This document shows positions 5,432 to 12,821 of a DNA stretch of 12,821 nucleotides, in pieces. The translations under genes were made by a program, and so were the position numbers. Numbering within the stretch: the stretch's first letter is position 1; each line of letters begins with the position of its first letter. The notes below the pieces were generated by a model. It saw only the letters and a list, made by a program, of their open reading frames with translations. It was not told the origin of the DNA and did no database searches. Source of the DNA: Candidatus Omnitrophota bacterium (GTDB taxonomy: Bacteria; Omnitrophota; Gorgyraeia; Zapsychrales; Fredricksoniimonadaceae); NCBI GenBank assembly GCA_017987425.1, contig JAGNTT010000037.1:1-12821 (forward strand), read 5' to 3'.

Positions 5432-6046
5432 ATGACTAAGATAGCTCTCGGATTACTCTTAATCTATTTTACTTCCACATCACCCCTATTTGCCTGGGAC
5501 GTTGACTTGAGCATCTATCATGATAAAACGCTGGCTGAGTGCGAGAACAATGTTCCCTGCACGCGCCTGGCGCGATGGCAGTGCATTGCCAAGGCCTGCG
5601 GCGAGGGGGGAAGTCAAAGGCCAACGGATTGTTACCCGAGTCTCACTGCCGACAAGGCCGTAGCGGATGTGGCGATTTGTCAGGCCGACAGCTTGCCTTC
5701 CAACGCCAATCTTCTAAGTGTGGTCAATGCCCTTCCGGGAGCAAGGCTCGAGGATGTTATCCAGGGCATGATGATGCTTCGCGCGGTCCGGGGCAATGGC
5801 GCCGACTGTGCGGCGTGGATCAGAGAATATATCGGACCGTATGGTCCGTCATGGACGGTATTCTGGGTGTCGGCCGTCTCCGGCTGCAGGATATTGTCGA
5901 ACGAGCGGACGTGGCAGGAAGAGGAAGGCGATTATGCGATCTGGAAGGCTGTCGGATCAGGGCAGAAGCAGTGTACAGATATCCGGAATGAAGACATGCG
6001 CCAGATGTGTCAGGCCGGTGTTCTGACAGGCGAATCACAGTATTAA
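5432..6046 (+). CDS. Exported cysteine-rich protein, unrecognised
   Basis: A 204-residue protein with a signal peptide: MTK, a hydrophobic stretch ALGLLLIYF, then a cleavage-like LFA|WD at about residue 21. The mature part has ten cysteines, clustered in the first third (ECENNVPC, WQC, KAC, DC) with the rest spread to the C-terminus. The even number and exported location suggest disulfide bonds. The middle (VVNALPGARLEDVIQGMMML) is helical in appearance. Start ATG 5432 has GGAAG four bases upstream. I recognise no family or catalytic motif; a periplasmic or surface role is inferred only from the signal peptide. Confidence 0.7.
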   Translation: MTKIALGLLLIYFTSTSPLFAWDVDLSIYHDKTLAECENNVPCTRLARWQCIAKACGEGGSQRPTDCYPSLTADKAVADVAICQADSLPSNANLLSVVNALPGARLEDVIQGMMMLRAVRGNGADCAAWIREYIGPYGPSWTVFWVSAVSGCRILSNERTWQEEEGDYAIWKAVGSGQKQCTDIRNEDMRQMCQAGVLTGESQY

Positions 6047-6078
6047 GAATTTCTTGACGCCTGTCCAGGGTTGTCCTA

Positions 6079-6107
6079 TTGACGATTTGCGAGATGCATT
6101 GCATAAT
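6079..6107 (+). promoter_or_regulatory. Promoter of the lysine-rich exported protein gene
   Basis: TTGACG (6079-6084), a 17-base spacer and CATAAT (6102-6107), each 5 of 6 to consensus. Transcription should start near 6114, giving a ~104-base leader. That leader contains a 6-bp hairpin TCCTGA-TCAC-TCAGGA in 6160-6175. Confidence 0.65.
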
Positions 6108-6217
6108 TGTCATCGTTATTTTATCCATCCAAATCCATATGTTATCCTTCTTGGTTTTTCCTGATCACTCAGGATTTCATAGATTTCGTTAAGTATTGAT
6201 CGAACAGTGAGGGCTCA

Positions 6218-6718
6218 ATGAAAAATTTCATTTTGACGTGTATGTTTCTGTCTCTGGCAGTGAACGGTTTTGCCGCTGAACAGGCGCCCGTAATACAGCG
6301 TGAAACCCTTAAGGAAAAGCTGGTCGGGAATTTTGTCAAAACTTTTGCGAAATCCTACATCGCCACGCATAATCTTGAAAAATTCAAACAAAAGAACGTC
6401 AGGAAGCTCCTCAAGATGGACGAGGCCAAGTTTCAGCGTGTCTATAAAAAGATCTATAAGGAAATGATGGTGGACCTGCCCCAGCATTTGAAAGATGCTT
6501 ACGGCGTGACAGAGGAGATGACCCGCGAGAAAGCGATCGAGAGGATCAATGCATTTAAGAATAAAAAGCAGATCTACAAAATGATCAATGCTCTCCCCAA
6601 CAAAATGATTGCCCAGCATTTTAAGAAGCACAAGAAAGAATTCAAAAAGACCATGAAGAAGAACGGCACCGGTGTTGATGGTATGGTCGATCAAATGCTA
6701 GAAGAGCCCTCCGTATAA
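6218..6718 (+). CDS. Exported lysine-rich helical protein, unrecognised
   Basis: A 166-residue protein with a signal peptide MKNFILTCMFLSLAVNGFAA cleaved before EQAP. The mature protein is strongly basic and rich in Lys, Met and Phe, with long amphipathic-looking helical stretches (for example NLEKFKQKNVRKLLKMDEAK and KKHKKEFKKTMKK). It ends in an acidic QMLEEPSV. No catalytic motif or named family is visible; the size and layout loosely recall small periplasmic helical proteins. It has its own promoter and the ribosome site GAGGG (6209-6213). Confidence 0.7.
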   Translation: MKNFILTCMFLSLAVNGFAAEQAPVIQRETLKEKLVGNFVKTFAKSYIATHNLEKFKQKNVRKLLKMDEAKFQRVYKKIYKEMMVDLPQHLKDAYGVTEEMTREKAIERINAFKNKKQIYKMINALPNKMIAQHFKKHKKEFKKTMKKNGTGVDGMVDQMLEEPSV

Positions 6719-6906
6719 GCATCTTTTAACTGCATGTCTTTTTGTTGTTCGGGTTATCGCCCGCCCCTCAGTTAGCAATCCTTTGAATCATGTGGTATAT
6801 TTTACCCGCCCTGATTAGATGATTTTCCTCCATTTATATCTGCGGTTTATTCCGTTTCATTAAAACCGGTGCGGTCTTCCGTCACGACCACTAAACGATT
6901 CTTCTT

Positions 6907-7932
6907 ATGCGTAATAAAAACATCGATGTTTTGCGTTTTCTCGGTCTTTCCATGATCATTCTGGCTCATGTGTTCCCGCCGGACTGGCTGTTTCAGCTGC
7001 GGAATTTTGATGTGCCGCTGATGATCCTTGTCTCCGGGATGTCGTTTGTACAGTCCCATAAACCCGAACCCTATACCAGTTATGTGGGCAAGCGTTTTAA
7101 ACGTCTGGTTCTGCCTGTCTGGATTTTCTTAACAGGATATTTCCTGGTCGACCGAATTATCTGGTTTGCTCCGGACCAGTTGAAGCCTGCGGTGATCCTG
7201 GACAGTTATGCGCTTTTGGAGGGTATTGGTTTTGTGTGGGTGATCCGTGTGTTCTTATTAGTCGCTCTGACCGCGCCCTTTGTGTTTGCCGTGAACGAGC
7301 GGATTTCATCGAACCGTATTTATTTGGTTCTGCTTGCCGTTCTTTATCTGTTGTATGAATTATTCCTGGCGACGGTCCGGCCGTTTGACGACGGGATTCT
7401 CGGCCAGTTGTTTTCGTTTTATATTTGTTACACGTCTGGTTTCTCGCTCATCTTTGCCTTGGGAATTCGTTTGAACCGGTTAACTCGAAAACAATGTGTC
7501 CTTTTGGGGATCGGTTTTCTTGTTGTCTTTTTGGCCTGCGCGTTCTGGTACGGCAGGGGAGCCGACGGTTTTGTCGGCACTCAAAAATTCAAATATCCGC
7601 CGAGGATTTATTATCTGTCGTATGCTCTGGCAGTCAGCAGTTTGGCAATTGCCGCAGCGCCTTTGGTCTGTTCAGCATTGGCGCGACAAAAAGTGATTGA
7701 GTCTGTCATCTTTTTCATCGCTCAAAACAGCCTGTGGATTTATCTGTGGCACATTCCGATGCTGCAGGTATATTACCGGGTCAACCAACCGTTCTGGGTC
7801 GAATATTTTATGGTTTACAGCGGCGCGGCATGTATGGCGTTTGCGCAGAGCGTTTTGATTCGAAAATGCATCCTTCCGTTTATTGCCAATGATCGTTTTA
7901 AGAAAAATATTTTGGCGCTTCTGACCGGCTGA
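6907..7932 (+). CDS. Membrane acyltransferase, acyltransferase-3 (OafA/NodX-like) family
   Basis: A 341-residue polytopic membrane protein. Members of this family transfer acetyl or other acyl groups from the cytoplasm onto sugars of surface polysaccharides or lipids. The N-terminus carries the family signature: NIDVLRFLGLSMIILAH with the key Arg10 and His21, then PLMILVSGMSF and the basic loop GKRFKRLVLPVWIF. The C-terminal part has FFIAQNSLWIYLWHIPML, a typical late transmembrane block. About ten membrane segments are visible. The start ATG 6907 is the first after an in-frame TAA at 6892 and has no visible Shine-Dalgarno. A TATATT with TGTGG before it (6791-6801) may be the promoter -10. 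Acceptor unknown; neighbours give no polysaccharide cluster. Confidence 0.88.
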   Translation: MRNKNIDVLRFLGLSMIILAHVFPPDWLFQLRNFDVPLMILVSGMSFVQSHKPEPYTSYVGKRFKRLVLPVWIFLTGYFLVDRIIWFAPDQLKPAVILDSYALLEGIGFVWVIRVFLLVALTAPFVFAVNERISSNRIYLVLLAVLYLLYELFLATVRPFDDGILGQLFSFYICYTSGFSLIFALGIRLNRLTRKQCVLLGIGFLVVFLACAFWYGRGADGFVGTQKFKYPPRIYYLSYALAVSSLAIAAAPLVCSALARQKVIESVIFFIAQNSLWIYLWHIPMLQVYYRVNQPFWVEYFMVYSGAACMAFAQSVLIRKCILPFIANDRFKKNILALLTG

Positions 7933-7995
7933 TTATTCTCAGCTATGACTGGCATAGGGAGAAGCTGTTACGGCCAGACTAATTTAACTATTTCA

Positions 7996-8024
7996 TTGAC
8001 TAATCGGAGAGCTGATCCTAAAGT
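7996..8024 (+). promoter_or_regulatory. Promoter of the 19-codon gene
   Basis: TTGACT (7996-8001), a 17-base spacer and TAAAGT (8019-8024). Transcription would start about 40 bases before the ATG at 8074. Confidence 0.6.
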
Positions 8025-8073
8025 AAATTGCATGTCTTTATCGACAATTAATTTTTAAATACAGGAGGCACTT

Positions 8074-8133
8074 ATGGGAGACAAAAGTCCGCATAACAAA
8101 GAAAAAAAGAAACCTAAGGCCAAAAAGAAATAA
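8074..8133 (+). CDS. Very small basic protein (19 aa), MGDKSP-type
   Basis: MGDKSPHNKEKKKPKAKKK, complete between ATG 8074 and TAA 8131. The gene has everything a real one needs: an ideal AGGAGG (8063-8068) five bases before the ATG, a promoter at 7996-8024 and a strong terminator at 8170-8205. From memory, tiny proteins beginning MGDKSP and continuing with Lys-rich low-complexity sequence occur as conserved hypotheticals in several bacterial phyla. Nine of 19 residues are Lys, so nucleic-acid or ribosome binding is a reasonable guess but unproven. It is below the size cut-off of common gene callers. Confidence 0.75.
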   Translation: MGDKSPHNKEKKKPKAKKK

Positions 8134-8169
8134 CAGATTCTAAGATACAACAAGCATCATATGCGCATT

Positions 8170-8205
8170 AAGAAGGCATCCCGTAAGGGTTGCCTTCTTT
8201 TGTTT
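8170..8205 (+). terminator. Strong intrinsic terminator
   Basis: AAGAAGGCA (8170-8178) pairs with TGCCTTCTT (8191-8199), with inner CCC-GTAA-GGG, then TTGTTTT. It closes the small-protein transcription unit. Confidence 0.9.
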
Positions 8206-8636
8206 TGAAGTCATTTCCCCTGTAAAACCCCGACCATTATTTAACATATTTTAATTCAAAGCACTTCCAAACATAATAATTGATGCGTGAGAGCGCACAT
8301 GCTAGTATTTTGCCTAGGGTTCCCGACAACAACAAAGAATTTGCCGTTTCACTATCTATGGGGTATATTTTATACGTATTAATTCCCCTAGATAAGTCAC
8401 TAAATGCTTTAAAATGACAGTGTTTCACGTGAAGAAAAGCGCGTAAGGGTTTACGAAAAAATGCGCGTTTCTTGATTTGTTTACCTCGTTTTACCGTTTC
8501 CATTTTTTAAATGACATTGTTTAACTTAGGAAGATGAATCGGCGCCGTCTGGGCGCATGATGAGAGTTGTTTTGTTTGACATAATTTCTGACTAACCCGG
8601 CGGGTGACCAACCTAACCAAAGAGGAAAAAACAAGA
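8206..8636. other. AT-rich gene-free stretch
   Basis: No convincing gene on either strand. It holds a parS-like palindrome (8421-8436) and an overlapping hairpin, in which AAGAAA at 8432-8437 pairs with TTTCTT at 8468-8473 and CGTAA at 8442-8446 with TTACG at 8451-8455. A GC-rich hairpin follows (GCGCC 8542-8546 / GGCGC 8552-8556). CATAAT at 8580-8585 may be the -10 box of the large gene at 8637, but no good -35 sits 17 bases before it. ACCC-GGC-GGGT at about 8594-8604 could form in the leader of that gene. Confidence 0.5.
8421..8436. promoter_or_regulatory. parS-like ParB-binding palindrome
   Basis: TGTTTCACGTGAAGAA matches the widely conserved chromosomal parS consensus TGTTTCACGTGAAACA at 14 of 16 positions, including the whole TTCACGTGAA core. 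ParB nucleates at such sites for chromosome segregation. They normally cluster near the replication origin; no origin genes are visible here. Confidence 0.45.
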
Positions 8637-11600
8637 ATGTTTAGAAAAATTATAAGTTCTGTTGTGGTCCTTAGCTTTTTCTTTTCCTATATTGTTCCCA
8701 TTTCTCAAGTCCATGCCGATACCTTCGGATTGCCCGCCCTCGGAACCTTAGTCAATGTCAGCCCGTCCTACAAGCCCGTCATGATGAAAGGGCTAAAAGT
8801 TCATGCCGATAACCCCTTGATGTTCGATTTCATTCTCGATACCGGAAATTCCAAACTCACCTCAGAAGAATTTAAAGAAGAATCGCACACACTCATCCGA
8901 TATTTCATGTCCGCCTTAACGGTTCCCGATAAAGAACTGTGGGTCAATCTTTCTCCCGTCGAAAAAGACCGCATCATCGCCGACGGCCTTGTGAAAACGG
9001 AAATGGGCCGCAACATGCTGGCGCAGGACTACATTTTAAAGCAGATCACGGCGTCTTTGATTTATCCGGAGAGTGAGCTTGGAAAAAAGTTCTGGGAAAA
9101 GGTCAAACAGCAGGCTTTTGAAAAGTTCGGCACCCGCGGGGTTGAGATGGATTCCTATAACAAGGTCTGGATTGTCCCTCAGCATGCCATGATTTACGAA
9201 AACAACGGCGCCGCATTTGTCGTCGAGAATCAATTAAAGGTCATGCTGGAGGAAGACTATCTAGCGTTAAATGAGTATATCGCTTCTCATCCGGGTTCAA
9301 CCGACGCGCAGGAGGTATTGTCTAAAACCACTACCAATTCGGTCAGCTCCCAGATTGTCCGTGAAATCATTATTCCCGAGCTTGAAAAAGAGGTGAACAC
9401 GGGTAAAAATTTTGCCGCGCTTAGACAGATTGCCAACGCCGTTGTTCTGGCCGCGTGGTACAAGAAAAGTTTGAAGGAATCATTGCTTGGAAAAGTGTAT
9501 GTGGACCAAAACAAGGTCAAGGGGATTGACCTCGCCGAGAAAGACGCCAAGCTTAAAATTTACAATCAATATCTTGAATCGCTCAAGGCTGGTGTTTACA
9601 ACTACATTAAAGAAGAATACAACACGGTCACCAAGGAAATGCTGCCGACGAAATATTTCTCCGGCGGCACGGTCCTGAATTACGGAGAAGGCAATACAGA
9701 AACTGTTCAGGGGGCGCTTGGTGATCTGACGCCGGCTGTGCGTGAACGAGTCCAGGCTGGTCTTACTGCCGAAGGACGGACGCTCGCCGAGCGCGTTGAA
9801 TTAAGAGAGAATCAAAGAACCGTTGTTCCTGTCCAAATCCCCGAAAATTATGCCGACGTGCTCAAACCGTTCGGCCTTGAAACAAAAAGTATCGAAGCGA
9901 TTCCGCTGGTAGGAAGCGGAAATCCGCAGGAAATTATCGACAATCCGCAAACCCTGACTGTTCTGAGGGCCTCTTTGGCGCAAGCCATCGCGGCAATCGT
10001 ATTCGCCGGAACAGGAAAAGACGGCAAAGTCGCGGCCGATGCCAACGCCGTCGAGTTGACATTAAGAACGGTGATGGAGTTCATTAAGCAGAATCCCAAT
10101 GACGCCATTGTCGTGAGAGCGGATGAAGGGGCCCGTGATGAATCGGTATCACTTAATATGGGAAGGATTTATTTTCAGGGATATGAGGGCGGACATGCTG
10201 ATTTCGGCGACAATCAGCAAAATTACGAAGCGGAACTGAACCGTCTTGCGGCGAGTGGAGTCAGACTTCATTTTTTTGCCGGTGACGCGCTGGAAAAAAC
10301 GAACGGTCTGGCTTCGACCGAAGCCCTGACGTCTGCGACAGACAGCTGGGCGTTAGCTTCTTTGGCCGACGACGCTCCCGGATACCGCGTACTCGTCGAC
10401 GATAATTTCCGCATTGCCGGAACCAGTTTTTCCGCACCCACCGATGCGGATGTTGAACCTTTCGATCTTCCAAGTGTGGCCATCCCGAAAATCGCCAGAG
10501 CGAGAGGGATCGATCTCAATTCTCCGGCTTATGCTGATTTTGTGAATCATTTAACATTTGTGACTTTGGGGCCCCGCGAGGCGGAGTATTCCAAAGCCGA
10601 TACCCAATCCGGCAATCACCGTCACAAAGCGATCATCGATGATGTGCTGAAATTAAAGCAGGATTTTCCGGGATTGGAGATCCGTACTCCCGGCGACGGA
10701 GATTTTGCGCCGCGTCTCGTAGCGTCTTTGGGGCTGGACCTGGATGGGCGGCTTATGATTACCGGAGGACGTTCCGGGTCAGCCGAAGCAACGATCGCGC
10801 GCCTGGCCGCGGCTCTAGCGCCGAATGCGCAATTCAATAACCGGTTCGTTTCGGAGAAATCCACCTCCACGGAAATGATCCTGGCCAATGCCGATCAATA
10901 TACCCCTGAAGAATTGGCGCGATTTGACCAGTTGGGTTATGCCCCGGGCGATAACAGCAGAACAAATAAATCCAGCGAAGCGCCGGTTCAAGGCTCTGTC
11001 GCCATGACCTCTGTGACGGGGGCTTCCGAGTGGCTGTTCGGAAAGACTTTTGCCGGTTTGATGCCGCGCGTTACATTTAACACGGCTAACGCCACCGTCA
11101 CCACGCATACACTTGTGGTGACTCCAACGGGTAATGTTTATGTGATCCGTTCGACGTTTTTATTTAAGGATATCCTGGCGGGTGCGAAGAGCATTATTGT
11201 CGCAAGTCCCGAAGCACAAGCCTATGTTGCTCAAAACGGCGACGGATTTGTCAATGCGGCAATGGCGTCAGGAGTGTCTGCTCCGGCGGTCGATCTGGTT
11301 GAGGGAACGCAACGGGTTGAGCTTGGACCCAAAGACCGTGACTTCAAAGTCGAGTTCGGCACCAACGGATCCCGCGCGCAGATGTTTTCCGTCGATGAAA
11401 GAAATCAAAGAGTTGCCGACGGTCCGTTTAACAGAGAATTTGTTTCGCGTGTGACCGCCGCCATCGGACATAGTTTGACCGTTCAAAATCAGGCGGGCCA
11501 ATTGAAGTTGAAGCAGCCTGAGAAAGGCGTGCGTGTTTTGATCGCGTATGATGCCCGTAAAGGCGCCCAGGGATTCGCCCAGGCCGCCTATGAAGCGGTC

Positions 11601-12821
11601 TCCGCTTTCAGGGGGATCACTGTCGATTTGGCTGACGGTATTACAACATCTCCTGACGCCGCATTTATGTCGAAGGATCAATATGATGTCGTTGTCGTCA
11701 TCACGGCGAGCCATAATCCGGAGAATGATAACGGGATCAAGGTTTTTACCGACGGTATCGTGGCGACGGACAAATTCGCCAAGTCGATAGAAGTTCGCGC
11801 AAACAGCTCCGAAGGACGGGCGGGATATGACATTCTGCCTTTCGATGCCTCTAAAGTAAATTTTGTCAGCGCGTTTGACATAAGTTCGGCGCGCAAGCAG
11901 AGAGTTTTTTCGAATCTGCTTTCTTTGGTTTCTGACTATCGTCAGGCCAATCCCGAAGCGCAGATGGTGGTCGATATGATGGGCGGCGCGGCGGCGCGAT
12001 ATGCCCCGCAATTCGAAGCCCTTGGAATCAAGGTGTTTGGTTCCGAACCGATGAGCGAAAGACAGTACACCAACAGGGCAGGCAAGCTGTATTCACCGAA
12101 TCCGACCATCGCGGAAAACTACGGCGATGAGTTTGACACGTTCAAAGCAGGCGCGCCGGACGGTTCAATCTATTTCGGTCTCGACGGTGATGTGGACCGC
12201 TTGGTCGTCTGGGTCAAGCATGAAGGTCAGGCTGTCGAAGTCACGCCGAATGATCTGGGCATGCTCTACGCCGACAATCTGCTCTCCGATAAAACCAAAA
12301 TCGGCTCGGTCGAAGGCAAGACGCTGGTCATCGCTAAAACGCTTCCCACATCGTTAGGTCTGGACTTGATCGCTCAGAAACACAACGTGCAGATATTCCG
12401 CGTTCCGGTTGGTTCCAAGAATTTCCGCGGCTTATTAGAGAATCCCGCGATGATCGTTGTTGTGGGGACGGAAGAGTCAGGTCATCAGGTTGTCACCGTT
12501 CGCGGTGAAACATTCTTTGATGATGCCGTGACCCAGCTGTTTCAGGTTTTGACGATGATGGGTGAAAGCCGCAAGAATCCGGTCCAGCTTGTGACTGAAT
12601 TAAAGAATGAGATCGGTTTCACGCTTAATTTCAGCAACACGGCGGTCAAACTTTCCGACGAAATCGTTTCCGCCTTTATTGCGAAAGTCAAAGACAGTCC
12701 GAACGAAATTGTTGAAGCCGTCGAGAAAGCCGTCGGTAAAAAAGCCGAACAGGTGCTAGTGATATCGCAGGACAATACGGTTGAACCTTTGGTGGCGGGC
12801 GCGGCATTGAAGCCGGACCAA
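8637..12821 (+). CDS. Large exported multidomain protein: Omnitrophota-type N-terminus, GlpX-like FBPase, phosphohexomutase (3' end outside window)
   Basis: An open frame of 1395 codons reaches the window end without a stop. Start ATG 8637 has GAGG at 8622-8625. Residues 1-27 are a signal peptide (cleavage VHA|D). Residues ~30-350 resemble a module I recall from Omnitrophota giant proteins (LWVNLSPVEKDRI, AQDYILKQITASLIYPE, QLKVMLEEDYLAL, AALRQIANAVVLAAWYKKSL, YNYIKEEY, KYFSGG). Residues ~445-850 resemble class II fructose-1,6-bisphosphatase (GlpX): AADANAVE, DEGARDES, GDALEKTNG and a distal GGRSGSAE, placing D468, E497, D550 and probably E717 at the metal ligands, with THTLVV (823-828) late. 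From ~900 comes an alpha-D-phosphohexomutase: FGTNGSR, phosphoserine loop TASHNP (S1025), metal loop DGDVDR (1183-1188) and sugar loop EESGH (1279-1283). Both enzymes look active, yet the signal peptide implies export. Confidence 0.88.
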   Translation, partial: MFRKIISSVVVLSFFFSYIVPISQVHADTFGLPALGTLVNVSPSYKPVMMKGLKVHADNPLMFDFILDTGNSKLTSEEFKEESHTLIRYFMSALTVPDKELWVNLSPVEKDRIIADGLVKTEMGRNMLAQDYILKQITASLIYPESELGKKFWEKVKQQAFEKFGTRGVEMDSYNKVWIVPQHAMIYENNGAAFVVENQLKVMLEEDYLALNEYIASHPGSTDAQEVLSKTTTNSVSSQIVREIIIPELEKEVNTGKNFAALRQIANAVVLAAWYKKSLKESLLGKVYVDQNKVKGIDLAEKDAKLKIYNQYLESLKAGVYNYIKEEYNTVTKEMLPTKYFSGGTVLNYGEGNTETVQGALGDLTPAVRERVQAGLTAEGRTLAERVELRENQRTVVPVQIPENYADVLKPFGLETKSIEAIPLVGSGNPQEIIDNPQTLTVLRASLAQAIAAIVFAGTGKDGKVAADANAVELTLRTVMEFIKQNPNDAIVVRADEGARDESVSLNMGRIYFQGYEGGHADFGDNQQNYEAELNRLAASGVRLHFFAGDALEKTNGLASTEALTSATDSWALASLADDAPGYRVLVDDNFRIAGTSFSAPTDADVEPFDLPSVAIPKIARARGIDLNSPAYADFVNHLTFVTLGPREAEYSKADTQSGNHRHKAIIDDVLKLKQDFPGLEIRTPGDGDFAPRLVASLGLDLDGRLMITGGRSGSAEATIARLAAALAPNAQFNNRFVSEKSTSTEMILANADQYTPEELARFDQLGYAPGDNSRTNKSSEAPVQGSVAMTSVTGASEWLFGKTFAGLMPRVTFNTANATVTTHTLVVTPTGNVYVIRSTFLFKDILAGAKSIIVASPEAQAYVAQNGDGFVNAAMASGVSAPAVDLVEGTQRVELGPKDRDFKVEFGTNGSRAQMFSVDERNQRVADGPFNREFVSRVTAAIGHSLTVQNQAGQLKLKQPEKGVRVLIAYDARKGAQGFAQAAYEAVSAFRGITVDLADGITTSPDAAFMSKDQYDVVVVITASHNPENDNGIKVFTDGIVATDKFAKSIEVRANSSEGRAGYDILPFDASKVNFVSAFDISSARKQRVFSNLLSLVSDYRQANPEAQMVVDMMGGAAARYAPQFEALGIKVFGSEPMSERQYTNRAGKLYSPNPTIAENYGDEFDTFKAGAPDGSIYFGLDGDVDRLVVWVKHEGQAVEVTPNDLGMLYADNLLSDKTKIGSVEGKTLVIAKTLPTSLGLDLIAQKHNVQIFRVPVGSKNFRGLLENPAMIVVVGTEESGHQVVTVRGETFFDDAVTQLFQVLTMMGESRKNPVQLVTELKNEIGFTLNFSNTAVKLSDEIVSAFIAKVKDSPNEIVEAVEKAVGKKAEQVLVISQDNTVEPLVAGAALKPDQ

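Noticed and set aside
8237..8503. 88-codon minus-strand frame in the gap before the large gene
   Set aside because: No Shine-Dalgarno, no promoter, no recognisable domain; it covers the parS-like palindrome and a hairpin. It cannot be excluded outright.

Overview
The window looks like a chromosomal piece of a Candidatus Omnitrophota (formerly OP3) bacterium. The main clue is the long open frame at the right end. Its signal peptide and first ~350 residues match, from memory, an N-terminal module I associate with very large exported proteins of that phylum. This is recognition without a database search. The rest is bacterial housekeeping and transport, with many short palindromes between genes.

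Layout. Positions 1-613 (minus) hold the N-terminal part of aceE, the homodimeric pyruvate dehydrogenase E1, with a tRNA-Leu(CAG) just upstream on the same strand. A 434-base gap (800-1233) carries several back-to-back perfect hairpins, a possible small ORF or gene remnant, and the promoter of the next gene. Then on the plus strand come an AEC-family permease with an apparently leaderless start, smpB, and ssrA (tmRNA, complete, CCA encoded). Positions 3273-3957 hold no protein gene. They hold an intrinsic terminator and three tandem copies of a multi-hairpin unit whose linkers are conserved while the stem arms are replaced by other self-complementary sequences.

From 4030 the plus strand carries an AGCS-type sodium:amino acid symporter, two unrecognised exported proteins (one cysteine-rich, one lysine-rich), a membrane acyltransferase (family 3) and a 19-codon basic protein followed by a strong terminator. 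A 430-base gap with a parS-like palindrome follows. Finally an open frame from 8637 runs off the window after 1395 codons: signal peptide, Omnitrophota-type module, a class II fructose-1,6-bisphosphatase (GlpX-like) domain and a phosphohexomutase domain with its catalytic motifs intact.

Functionally, smpB and ssrA form a trans-translation pair. The two transporters, the acyltransferase and the small exported proteins are probably separate units. The items most worth following are the covarying hairpin array beside ssrA, the exported fusion of two sugar-phosphate enzymes, the unusual tmRNA tag that ends in Arg, and the parS-like site.
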